Positions 7,349-16,092 of a DNA stretch of 64,000 nucleotides are shown here, piece after piece (the first letter of the stretch is position 1; every line of letters starts with the position of its first letter). The stretch is from the NCBI RefSeq assembly GCF_001704635.1, contig NZ_MAXF01000013.1, positions 106,066-170,065 on the forward strand. The letters are read 5' to 3'. The position numbers and the translations under genes are program-made. The notes below the pieces were generated by a model, which made no database searches, was not told the origin of the DNA, and worked only from the letters and a program-made list of their open reading frames with translations. The stretch comes from Streptomyces sparsogenes. Lineage in GTDB: Bacteria > Actinomycetota > Actinomycetes > Streptomycetales > Streptomycetaceae.

Positions 7349-8272
7349 ATGAAGAGACTCATCCCCACGGGAGATCCGGCGCGCCCGGTCGAGTTCACCG
7401 AGGACACCACGCCCGTTCCGGCCCCCGACGAGGCGCTGATCCGCGTCGAGGCGTTCGCCCCGAACCGAGGCGAGACGTTCCTCCTGGAGCGGCCGAAGCC
7501 CGGCCTGATACCCGGCAAGGACATCGCCGGCCTGGTGGTGCAGGCGGCCGCCGACGGCTCCGGCCCCCAGGCCGGCACCCGCGTCGTGGGACACCCGCCC
7601 AAGGGCGGCTGGGCCGAGTACGCGGCCGTGCCCACCCACTCGCTCGCCGAACTGCCCGACGCCGTCAGCTCCGTCGTCGCCGCGGCCCTGCCCCTGGCCG
7701 GCATCACCGCCCTCCGGCTGCTGCGCACCGCCGGCGGCGTCGCCGGCAGGCGCGTTCTGCTGACCGGCGCCTCCGGCGGTGTCGGCCACTACCTCACCGA
7801 GCTGGCCGCCGGCGCGGGCGCGGAGGTCACCGTGGTGACCGCGACCGAGCCGCGCGCCGAGCGGCTGCTCGCCCTGGGCGCGGCGGCGGCCGTGCACGAC
7901 GTGGCGAAGGCGGAAGGCCCGTTCGACGTGGTGCTGGAGTCCACCGGCGGCGCCGGGCTGCCCGCCGCGCTGTCCCACCTGACCCCCGGCGGCACGCTGA
8001 TCTGGTTCGGCCAGGCCAGCCGCACCCCGGCGACGCTCGACTTCTTCGACTTCTTCAGCGGCCCGGAAGGCGCCACGATCCGCCACTTCCACTACGCCGG
8101 CGCGCCGTACGGCCGCGACCTGGCCACCCTCGTGCGGCTGGTGCGCGACGGACGGCTCCATCCCGAGATCGACCGTACGGAGGACTGGGCGAAGGCCGCC
8201 GAGACCCTGGTCGACCTGCGGGAGCGCCGGATCCGGGGCAAGGCCGTCCTCACCACGGGGGTGCGGTCATGA
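7349..8272 (+). CDS. Zinc-independent alcohol dehydrogenase / quinone oxidoreductase family
   Basis: A 307-residue MDR-superfamily enzyme. It has an N-terminal GroES-like domain (DEALIRVEAFAPNRGE, then GKDIAGLVV) and a Rossmann domain with VLLTGASGGVGHYLTELA at roughly residues 130-150. The Cys/His zinc ligands of true alcohol dehydrogenases are absent, pointing to NADPH-dependent reduction of a quinone or enone. It is the first gene of the LysR-controlled unit and overlaps the next gene by ATGA. The substrate is unknown. Confidence 0.85.
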   Translation: MKRLIPTGDPARPVEFTEDTTPVPAPDEALIRVEAFAPNRGETFLLERPKPGLIPGKDIAGLVVQAAADGSGPQAGTRVVGHPPKGGWAEYAAVPTHSLAELPDAVSSVVAAALPLAGITALRLLRTAGGVAGRRVLLTGASGGVGHYLTELAAGAGAEVTVVTATEPRAERLLALGAAAAVHDVAKAEGPFDVVLESTGGAGLPAALSHLTPGGTLIWFGQASRTPATLDFFDFFSGPEGATIRHFHYAGAPYGRDLATLVRLVRDGRLHPEIDRTEDWAKAAETLVDLRERRIRGKAVLTTGVRS

Positions 8273-9276
8273 CCATCGCCGACTTCTCTGCGGAGAACCT
8301 GACCCGCGCCGCCGGCGCCGGTCTCGACCTCCACGAATACCAGCGGGTCACCGACGGGTTGACCTCGGTGGACGACTGGGGACCGGCGTTCACGCGGGCC
8401 GCCCGGCAACACCTCGCCCGCGCGGAACGGGCCGCCTCCCCGGTCTCGGCGGGCGAGCACTACGAGACGGCGGCGCGCTGGTTCCACCTCGCCACCCTGG
8501 CCCCGCACCCGGACCAGGCCTCGGCCGCCGCCGAGGCCGACGCCGCCATGGGCCGTGCCCTGGAACTCCTGGACCCCGGCGCCCGCCGGCTCGAGGGGCC
8601 CGCCTTCGCCGGCTGGCTTCGCGGCCCTGTCGACGCGCCGGCCACCGTCGTCGTCGTGCCCGGCCTGGACTCCGGCAAGGAGGAGTTCCACCTGGTCACC
8701 TCGGCGCTGCTGCGCCGGGGCCTGGCGGTGTTCACCATGGACGGCCCCGGACAGGGCGTCCTCACGGCCACCACCACGGTCCGGCCCGACTACCACGAGG
8801 TGATCGGCCAGGTCGTGGACGCCCTCGGGATCGACCGGGTCGGGCTCATCGGCCTCAGCCTGGGCGGCTATTACGTCGTGGAAAGCGCCGCCCACGAGCC
8901 CCGCGTGGCCGCCGTCGCCACCGTGAGCGGCCCCTTCCGCCTCGACTGGCAGGCCTTCCCGCCCCCGCTCCAGGATCTCCTCGCCCGGCGCGCCGGAGGG
9001 ACCGAAGCGGCCCGCGGCTTCACCGCCCGCGTCGACCTGACCGCCCTGGCACCCCGTATCGCCTGCCCGCTCCTGGTGGTCGACGGCGGCCGGGACGTCA
9101 TCCCGGGAGTCACCAACGGCGAGCCGCTGGCCCGCCTGGCCCCGCACGGCGACTACCTGTTCGTCCCGCACGGCGAACACCTCCTCGGCAACGCCCTCGC
9201 GGACTGGCTGCCCGGGACCGCCGACTGGATGTCGGCCGCGCTGGCCGATTCCCAGGGGGAGCGCCGTCTGTCATAG
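8269..9276 (+). CDS. Alpha/beta hydrolase (FrsA / dienelactone-hydrolase-like)
   Basis: A 335-residue hydrolase. A helical N-terminal region (about residues 1-110) precedes the alpha/beta core with oxyanion-region VVVPGLDSGKEEF, nucleophile elbow GLSLGG (Ser197), an acid in VVDGGRD and a His in PHGEH. This layout resembles FrsA and 2,6-dihydroxypseudooxynicotine-hydrolase-type C-C hydrolases. The start overlaps the upstream oxidoreductase stop (ATGA), implying translational coupling and a shared pathway, perhaps reduction then hydrolysis of an aromatic-derived compound. No signal peptide, so cytoplasmic. Confidence 0.85.
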   Translation: MTIADFSAENLTRAAGAGLDLHEYQRVTDGLTSVDDWGPAFTRAARQHLARAERAASPVSAGEHYETAARWFHLATLAPHPDQASAAAEADAAMGRALELLDPGARRLEGPAFAGWLRGPVDAPATVVVVPGLDSGKEEFHLVTSALLRRGLAVFTMDGPGQGVLTATTTVRPDYHEVIGQVVDALGIDRVGLIGLSLGGYYVVESAAHEPRVAAVATVSGPFRLDWQAFPPPLQDLLARRAGGTEAARGFTARVDLTALAPRIACPLLVVDGGRDVIPGVTNGEPLARLAPHGDYLFVPHGEHLLGNALADWLPGTADWMSAALADSQGERRLS

Positions 9277-9284
9277 TCCCGATC

Positions 9285-9668
9285 ATGAAAGACATACGAA
9301 GACAGCAGGTGGGGCTGATTCCCGGAGTCGCGCTGGCCGCCACGCTGCCCGGGATCACCCTCGATGAGACCGGCACCTCCTCGCTGTTCGGCTACCTGTT
9401 CGCGTTCGTCCTCTTCGCGGGCATCAGCACCGCGATCTGGGCCACGCCCAAGGACCCGCACCAGGGCATCCTGCTGCCCATCCTGGCGATCGTCGGCCTG
9501 ATCCAGGACACGCTGGTGTGGTACCTGATCGCCTGGCTGTCCGACGTCCGCGTGGACAGCCTGTGGTGGGCGGTGGCCGGGGCCTTCGTGGTGCGGGCCT
9601 GCTGCTGGGCCGCCGTGTGGACCCTGCCGTCCGAAACGTCGAAGCCGCAGGAACCCACGGACACATAG
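9285..9668 (+). CDS. Small integral membrane protein, unknown function
   Basis: A 127-residue protein with three to four hydrophobic segments: GLIPGVALAATLPG, LFGYLFAFVLFAGISTAI, IVGLIQDTLVWYLIAWL and AVAGAFVVRACCWAAVWTL. The C-terminal tail is short and polar. It begins 8 bp after the hydrolase stop without a clear ribosome site, so it probably depends on translation of the operon. No transport or enzymatic motif is recognised. Confidence 0.65.
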   Translation: MKDIRRQQVGLIPGVALAATLPGITLDETGTSSLFGYLFAFVLFAGISTAIWATPKDPHQGILLPILAIVGLIQDTLVWYLIAWLSDVRVDSLWWAVAGAFVVRACCWAAVWTLPSETSKPQEPTDT

Positions 9669-9701
9669 CGCCCCGGGGCGCCTCCACGGTGAGCCGGTGG
9701 C

Positions 9702-11309
<1,608 letters not shown>

Positions 11310-11501
11310 TCAGCGGCGCGCGGCGAACGCGATGAACTCGGCCCATGCGTCGGGGGCGACGGTGAGGATCGGGCCGGTGGTGTTCTTGCTGTCCCGGACG
11401 TGGACGGTGTCGGGGCGGGCGGCGACCTCGACGCAATCGCCGCCCTGTGCACCGCTGTGGCTGCTCTTGAACCACGCCAGTTCGCGTATGTCGTTGCTCA
11501 T
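11310..11501 (-). CDS. DUF397 protein
   Basis: A 63-residue DUF397 protein with the family signature WFKSSHSGAQGGDCVEVA and VRDSKNTTGPILTV near the C-terminus (DAWAEFIAFA). DUF397 proteins pair with the WhiJ-type XRE regulators of Streptomyces, possibly as small antagonists or partners. The start overlaps the upstream regulator stop (ATGA), so the two are translationally coupled and probably made in fixed ratio. Confidence 0.9.
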   Translation of the reverse strand: MSNDIRELAWFKSSHSGAQGGDCVEVAARPDTVHVRDSKNTTGPILTVAPDAWAEFIAFAARR

Positions 11502-12307
11502 AGCTCCCCCAACAACTTCTCGATAAAGATGGACGACTCCCGTGGTGTGAGAGCCTGGGCCCGGATGATCCCATAACGCGCGGCGATGGCACGGACCTCT
11601 TCCCGGTCGGTGACCAGGGCACTCCGACCCTGACCTTCGAGGTACGCGAGTTGTTCGCCGCCTTTGGGAGTCATCAGAGTGAACGGCCCATCGACCCCGG
11701 CATTGTCCTCCCTGCTCAGAGGCATCACCTGGATCTCCACATTGCGCTTCTCACCGACGAGGAGCAAGTGCTCCAACTGCCCGCGCAGTACCTGCACCCC
11801 GCCAAGCGGACGTCGCAAGACGGATTCCTCGATGACAAAGCCCAAAAGGGGCGCAGGCCGCGCATCGAAAATCGTCTGCCGTTCCATCCTTGCGGCGACC
11901 CGTTGTTCGACAACCTCTTCGTTCAGCGGAGGACGGTCCATCCCGAAGACGGCTCGCGCGTAGTCCTCCGTCTGCAGCAGCCCCTTGATCACATGGGTGT
12001 CGTACGCCTGAACTTCAACCGCTTCGGCCTCCAACCGCGCCGCGTCGCGGAAGAACGCCGGATACCGCGCCTGCGCCAGCTCCTCCTTCATCGCCGCCAG
12101 GACGCCACCGGCGTCCAGCACCTCGTCCGCCTTGTCGACCAGTTCCGGCTTGGGGATACGCCGCCCGCACTCGACCGACGCCACCTGGTCCACGCTGTAT
12201 CCGACCAGCGCGCCCAATTCCGCCCGGGTGAGCCCGGCCCGTTCCCGGAACAGCTTGAGCTGCTTGCCGAACCCCCTCAGGAACGCGGACCGCTCCGTAC
12301 CTGCCAT
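11498..12307 (-). CDS. WhiJ-type XRE regulator (HTH plus DUF5753)
   Basis: A 269-residue protein. The N-terminal helix-turn-helix spans residues 8-65 (FLRGFGKQLKLFRERAGLTR, VGYSVDQVASVECGRRIP). The C-terminal Scr1/DUF5753 domain has FRDAARLEAEAVEVQAYDT, IKGLLQTEDYARAVF and MPLSREDNAGVDGPF. The ATG has GGGAGGGG upstream. It forms the classic trio with DUF397 and a divergent anti-sigma-type ATPase, as at whiJ/abaA-like loci affecting development. It probably binds the 33-bp palindrome in the divergent gap. Confidence 0.9.
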   Translation of the reverse strand: MAGTERSAFLRGFGKQLKLFRERAGLTRAELGALVGYSVDQVASVECGRRIPKPELVDKADEVLDAGGVLAAMKEELAQARYPAFFRDAARLEAEAVEVQAYDTHVIKGLLQTEDYARAVFGMDRPPLNEEVVEQRVAARMERQTIFDARPAPLLGFVIEESVLRRPLGGVQVLRGQLEHLLLVGEKRNVEIQVMPLSREDNAGVDGPFTLMTPKGGEQLAYLEGQGRSALVTDREEVRAIAARYGIIRAQALTPRESSIFIEKLLGEL

Positions 12308-12330
12308 GTCACGCCCCTCCCGTCGCACTT

Positions 12331-12363
12331 CGCGTGTTCGTACAGGCACTGTCCGTACACGCG
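12331..12363. promoter_or_regulatory. 33-bp palindromic operator between XRE regulator and ATPase genes
   Basis: Arms CGCGTGTTCGTACAG and CTGTCCGTACACGCG surround GCA and pair at 13 of 15 positions. It lies in the 100-bp divergent gap and includes two GTAC cores. It is the obvious binding site for the WhiJ-type regulator and would control both directions. Confidence 0.65.
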
Positions 12364-12407
12364 CGCTTCCTGGAAAGGCTAGGCACACCCCCGCCAGGCT
12401 GACGCCC

Positions 12408-12899
12408 ATGACGACCGAAAATGCCCCCTCACGAGCGACACGCCCGGAAGAGTTCCCTCCATCGCCCCGTGAGTTCGCCATGCGCTTCACCTCCACCCCA
12501 CGCGGCGCGCGCCTCGCTCGGCGGCTCGTGTCGCACCGGCTGGCCGCGTGGGGCTACCCGTACGATTCCGGCCCCAACGAGACCACGACGCTCATCGCGA
12601 GCGAGCTGGCCGCCAACGCCGTACGCCACGGCCGCGTGCCCGGGCGGGACTTCCACGTACGGCTGATCGCGCCACCCGCCGCCCCCGGCGCCGTGATCCG
12701 CATCGAGGTGTCGGACACCCGGGCCGAGAAGCTGCCCACCCTCACCACGGCCGGGCCGGACGCCGAAACCGGCCGGGGCCTCTACCTCGTATCGCTGCTC
12801 GCCGAGCGCTGGGCCGTCGGGCCCCGCCCCGGCGGCGCGCCCGGGAAGACCGTGTGGGCCGAGATCTCGGTCGGCGCGAAACCGTCGGACTCCCGCTGA
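12408..12899 (+). CDS. Anti-sigma-type ATP-binding protein (HATPase_c_2)
   Basis: A 163-residue GHKL-fold protein resembling SpoIIAB/RsbW-type kinases. The N-box is TTTLIASELAANAVRHG, the G1 box IEVSDTRAEKLP, and the G2 box TGRGLYLVSLLAERW. It has a Thr/Arg-rich N-terminal extension (residues 1-25). It diverges from the WhiJ-type regulator, as is typical of this trio. Whether it phosphorylates an anti-anti-sigma factor cannot be told; many Streptomyces copies lack obvious partners. Confidence 0.88.
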   Translation: MTTENAPSRATRPEEFPPSPREFAMRFTSTPRGARLARRLVSHRLAAWGYPYDSGPNETTTLIASELAANAVRHGRVPGRDFHVRLIAPPAAPGAVIRIEVSDTRAEKLPTLTTAGPDAETGRGLYLVSLLAERWAVGPRPGGAPGKTVWAEISVGAKPSDSR

Positions 12900-12907
12900 C
12901 AGCCCGG

Positions 12908-12975
12908 TTTGCGGTGAGTATGAGACAACGACACGCCGACGCCATGGCGTGTCGTTGTCCCATACTCACCGCAAA
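12908..12975. terminator. 30-bp-arm inverted repeat overlapping the MerR-HEAT stop codon
   Basis: Arms of 30 nt at 12908-12937 and 12946-12975 pair at 29 of 30 positions (outer end TTTGCGGTGAGTATG, inner end GACAACGACACGCC), around an 8-nt loop. It lies between convergent genes and can terminate both. The right arm contains the stop codon and last codons of the minus-strand MerR-HEAT gene, so this gene's mRNA would end in a long hairpin. It is unusually long for a terminator. Confidence 0.75.
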
Positions 12976-13976
12976 TCCGCGTCGCGCCGCTTGAGAATGG
13001 ACGTCGCGGTCAGCGCGACGACGCGGTCCTCGTCATGGGCCAGATCCGCGAGCGCACCTGACGCCACCGCGCCCGGGATGTCCCCGAGCGCCTGGGTCAG
13101 CCGTTGGCGTGCGGGTGCTCCGACCGTGCCGGAGGCGAGGCGGTCGACGAGCCTGGCGGCGATGCGATCCGCCAGCGCGGGATCGCTCGCCAGCGCGCTC
13201 AGCGCGTCGGCCGCGTCGGCGTCGTTGGCCTCCTCGACGATCATGTCGAGGAGCGTCGGGACCGCGTCGGCCGCTCCGCGCGGTCCGAGCGTAAGGGCGG
13301 CGTACCTGCGGACCGCGATGTCGGGGTGCGTGAGTGCGGCCCTCAAAAGCGCCGTCGCCTCGTCGTTCGGAATCTCGGCGATGGACTGGACGGCACGTTT
13401 CCGCACCTCGGCCACCGGTGAGTCGAGGCCCTCCGCCAGCAGCGCCAATCCGCCCTCGCCCGCTTGCGCCAGCGCCCATCGAAGGGCTCCGGCGACATGC
13501 GGGTCGGTCTCGTTCAGCGCTGCCTCGACCAGGGCCTCCACCGGCATCGGAACCTCTCCGGCCGAGGCCAGGGCCGCGCGCTGGCGCATCCCGGCGCTCT
13601 CCGAACGCAAGGCCTGGAGGAGTGCGACGATCCGGAGGACGCCCTCCCAGTCGGCGGGTTCGGCGGCATCGATCCGGCCGAGGCGGGTGAGCAGTTCGGT
13701 CTCACGCGCGAGGCGTTCTCGCGTCTGGCGGATGAGGTCGTCCACGAGCTGCGAGGGCGTGAAATGGGGGTCGTCCAGCGCGCGCCCGACTTCACGCAGC
13801 GAAAGCCCCAAGGACCGCAGGCTCTCGATGTGGAAGATCCGCCGGATGTCGTCGCTGGAATACTCCCGATAGCCGACCTCGGTACGGTCCGTCGGCCGCA
13901 GCAGGCCGAGCGACTCGTAATGTCTGAGCATGCGGGCGCTGACCCCGGACCGCTGTGCCACCTCACCGATCCGCAC
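12966..13976 (-). CDS. MerR-family DNA-binding domain fused to HEAT repeats
   Basis: About 336 residues. Residues 1-110 are a MerR winged helix (IGEVAQRSGVSARMLRHYES, then VGYREYSSDDIRRIFHIESL) plus dimerisation coil. From about residue 150 the protein becomes HEAT/Armadillo-like helical repeats (PHVAGALRWALAQAGEGGLA, PVAEVRKRAVQSIAEIPNDE, PDIAVRRYAALTLGPRGAAD and so on), replacing the usual effector domain. A GTG start at 13976 is chosen; another GTG lies 12 bases upstream. It overlaps the end of the upstream HEAT gene, so the two are coupled. The effector could be a protein rather than a small molecule. Confidence 0.85.
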   Translation of the reverse strand: MRIGEVAQRSGVSARMLRHYESLGLLRPTDRTEVGYREYSSDDIRRIFHIESLRSLGLSLREVGRALDDPHFTPSQLVDDLIRQTRERLARETELLTRLGRIDAAEPADWEGVLRIVALLQALRSESAGMRQRAALASAGEVPMPVEALVEAALNETDPHVAGALRWALAQAGEGGLALLAEGLDSPVAEVRKRAVQSIAEIPNDEATALLRAALTHPDIAVRRYAALTLGPRGAADAVPTLLDMIVEEANDADAADALSALASDPALADRIAARLVDRLASGTVGAPARQRLTQALGDIPGAVASGALADLAHDEDRVVALTATSILKRRDADLR

Positions 13977-14646
13977 CCTGCCCAGCACCCCCTTGGCCGC
14001 TCGCGCCGAGGGCCACGACGCGCTTCGCCTCCTCGATGGCGAACTCGAATCCGGCGTCCGGGTCGCGCAACAGCCGCTCCGTGGCGATCGCATGCTGACG
14101 CACGCGAGGGTCGGGATCCGTCATCGCGGCGCGCAGGGTCGGCATGATCGCCTCACCGAGCGCGATCAGCGCCCGGCTGAGGCTCAACTGCGTCTCACGC
14201 TCGCCGCGCCCGAGCTGTGTCGCCAGCACCCCGGCCAACTCGGCCTCTCCGCCCTCGAGCACGAGGACGACCGCTGTTCGCCAGGCGGTCCGCGCCACCT
14301 CGTCGTCGGGGTCGGTCAGGAGCGCCCGTGTGATGGCCGGCCACGCCTGCCGGTCCGCGATCTTGGACAGGGTGTGCAACGCCTGGCTTCGTGCCTGCGC
14401 CCGCTCCGAGCGGAGTTCGTCGATGAGCTTGGGGACGGTCAGCGATGACGCGTGGCGGGTGAGGGCCCACGTAAGCATTTCGCGCACGTAGAACTCGGGC
14501 TCGATCGCGCATCGGTCGATGAGCTTGTCGATGAACTGCGGATCCGGGTTCGTGCCGACCGCCAGCGCCGCCTGGAGCCGCACCGACGGGCTGCTGTTCT
14601 CCAGCCCCTGGAGAGCGCGCATCGTGTTCCTGTCCCCTTTCGGCAT
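13963..14646 (-). CDS. HEAT-repeat protein coupled to MerR-HEAT regulator
   Basis: A 227-residue all-helical protein built of HEAT repeats: NSSPSVRLQAALAVGTNPDP, EPEFYVREMLTWALTRHASS, RSERAQARSQALHTLSKIAD, DPDDEVARTAWRTAVVLVLE, DPDPRVRQHAIATERLL. No enzymatic motif or signal peptide. An ATG at 14646 (GAGGA upstream) or one 24 bases later (AAAGGGGA upstream) could start it. It overlaps the regulator downstream by at least 14 bp. A MerR-type promoter lies directly ahead, so the pair is probably autoregulated. It may be the partner or anti-regulator of the MerR-HEAT protein; this is inference. Confidence 0.8.
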   Translation of the reverse strand: MPKGDRNTMRALQGLENSSPSVRLQAALAVGTNPDPQFIDKLIDRCAIEPEFYVREMLTWALTRHASSLTVPKLIDELRSERAQARSQALHTLSKIADRQAWPAITRALLTDPDDEVARTAWRTAVVLVLEGGEAELAGVLATQLGRGERETQLSLSRALIALGEAIMPTLRAAMTDPDPRVRQHAIATERLLRDPDAGFEFAIEEAKRVVALGASGQGGAGQGADR

Positions 14647-14673
14647 GGTCCTCGGGACCGCTTCCTTGACTGC

Positions 14674-14704
14674 AGTGAAGCCCTTGCCACTGTGTCAAGG
14701 TCAA
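14674..14704 (-). promoter_or_regulatory. MerR-type promoter with 19-bp spacer and central dyad
   Basis: Reading on the minus strand, TTGACC and TTCACT are separated by 19 bp, the elongated spacer characteristic of MerR-activated promoters. The spacer region contains the 19-bp dyad CCTTGACACAGTGGCAAGG (plus-strand 14682-14700), palindromic except for one pair. This is strong evidence that the MerR-HEAT protein controls its own operon. Confidence 0.7.
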
Positions 14705-14718
14705 GCGGCGCCACGGGA

Positions 14719-15648
14719 TCACAGACCCCGGTGGAGGGCTTCGCGTTGCGCCGGGCTGAGGCGGTCCGGTCGCGTGACGAGGGTGTACGTCCGGGGGCCG
14801 ACGGTCCTCAGGGCGAGGGGATCGGCGATGGCCGGTTGCCGCCGGATGGCGTCCAGGGCGGCGGTGGCGCGGTCTTCGGGCCAGCCGAGCGCGGTGGCCA
14901 GCGTAGCGAGGGTGAGTGGTCGATCGGCATGCACGAGGGCGGCCAGCACGGTGAGCGCGTCGTACACGGCGGTCGCGGTGAGGGTGCTGCCGCTCATCTG
15001 CTCGCTGAGCCAGGCGAAGAACCGGCCCATCGCGTCGAGCCGGGTGCCGGCGGTGGTGTCGGCGCCGAATATCTCCATGCCACGCCGTGCGGCGGTGGCG
15101 ATCTCGGAGTGCGCGCCGGTGTCGGCCTGCCACGCCCGGAGCCAGGCGTCGTTGTCGACGATGTACCGCTCGCGGCGCCCGCCGGGATCCGGTCGGCGCA
15201 CCACCAGTTCCATGGTTTCGAGGGCGCCGATGGACTTGGACACCGACGCGGGGCTGACCTGTAGCCGGCGCACCAGGTCGGCCGCCGTCAGGCCGTCGGC
15301 GTCAGCGGTGAGCAGGCAGACGAACACCCGGGAGGTCATCCGGGGCAGGCCGGTCGCGGCCAGCAGTGTGGCGAACTGGTCCACGAATGCGCGCACCCTC
15401 TCGGCCGGCTGCTCGTCGATCGCCGGTCCGGCGGACCGGGCGGGCTTGTGCCTGCGGGCACGGTGGTCGGAGACCCGCTGCGCGTGGTCGGCGGCATAGT
15501 CGCCGGAGGCGCTGTTGCGTGCGACCTCGCGACTGATCGTGGATGTCGGCCGGCCGAGCCGTCGGCCGATCTCGGCGTATCCGAGCCCTTCGGCCAGCCA
15601 CGCCGCGATGCTCCGGCGGTCCTCGTGGGTCAGCCTGCCTCCTGGCAC
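14719..15648 (-). CDS. Regulator with IS30-type HTH_38 domain fused to MarR/GbsR-like domain
   Basis: A 309-residue protein. Residues 1-50 (LTHEDRRSIAAWLAEGLGYA, EIGRRLGRPTSTISREVARN) are the HTH_38 motif of IS30 transposases, but no DDE catalytic core follows. Instead residues 85-230 look like a MarR/GbsR winged helix (TSRVFVCLLTADADGLTAAD, LQVSPASVSKSIGALETMEL, GRRERYIVD). The GTG start has GGAGG seven bases upstream. It faces a small protein and a serine hydrolase across a region full of GCAAC/GTTGC motifs, the likely operators. Confidence 0.82.
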   Translation of the reverse strand: MPGGRLTHEDRRSIAAWLAEGLGYAEIGRRLGRPTSTISREVARNSASGDYAADHAQRVSDHRARRHKPARSAGPAIDEQPAERVRAFVDQFATLLAATGLPRMTSRVFVCLLTADADGLTAADLVRRLQVSPASVSKSIGALETMELVVRRPDPGGRRERYIVDNDAWLRAWQADTGAHSEIATAARRGMEIFGADTTAGTRLDAMGRFFAWLSEQMSGSTLTATAVYDALTVLAALVHADRPLTLATLATALGWPEDRATAALDAIRRQPAIADPLALRTVGPRTYTLVTRPDRLSPAQREALHRGL

Positions 15649-15674
15649 CGATGCGCCTCCTCTCCTTGCGTTCA

Positions 15675-15802
15675 GCAACAGTACATTGCAACGACTTGAT
15701 TGAGGTAGTTGCATTCGTTCGCATGGCTGTTGCAACGATGCTGCTCTACAGGGGACTTAGGCCCTCAATTTTGTTGACACAGCCGGAAACGCAACGTAGC
15801 TT
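15675..15802. promoter_or_regulatory. Divergent control region: promoter plus five GCAAC motifs
   Basis: TTGACA (15774-15779) and TAGCTT (15797-15802), 17 bp apart, form a strong promoter for the rightward operon. GCAAC or its complement occurs at 15675, 15688, 15708, within the palindrome GTTGCAAC at 15729-15736, and at 15791-15795 inside the promoter spacer. The motif density suggests repressor binding sites for the HTH_38 regulator. Confidence 0.6.
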
Positions 15803-15831
15803 TTCCTCGCTCGGAAAGTGAGGAGGACCCC

Positions 15832-16092
15832 ATGATGTACGTGATGGCCGTGTCGACGGTCTCGGACGACGGCAAGTTCTGGAACGGGCTGAAGAAGGCA
15901 CACGCCAACCTCCCCAAAGGCGCCACATGGAAGCTGGCGATCGCGAGCAAGGACGGGGCCACGGCGGTGAACGTCATCACCCACGACTCCCTCGACGGTG
16001 TCCGGGACTTCTTCGAGGCATACGCCGGCCCCTACGCCACGACGGAGTACCGCGAAGCGGACGCCGCGAACGCGGTCGGCCTCCCGCGATGA
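15832..16092 (+). CDS. Small cytoplasmic protein, possibly ferredoxin-fold
   Basis: An 86-residue protein starting ATGATG after a strong GAGGAGG site. The alternation of strands and helices (MYVMAVSTV, FWNGLKKAHANLP, WKLAIASKDGATAVNVITH, DGVRDFFEAYAG) resembles dimeric alpha-beta barrel or ferredoxin-like small proteins, but I do not recognise a family. It overlaps the serine hydrolase by ATGA and shares its promoter. Confidence 0.7.
   Translation: MMYVMAVSTVSDDGKFWNGLKKAHANLPKGATWKLAIASKDGATAVNVITHDSLDGVRDFFEAYAGPYATTEYREADAANAVGLPR

Noticed and set aside
14719..15648. IS30 transposase
   Set aside because: Only the HTH_38 part is present; no DDE core and no terminal inverted repeats were seen.
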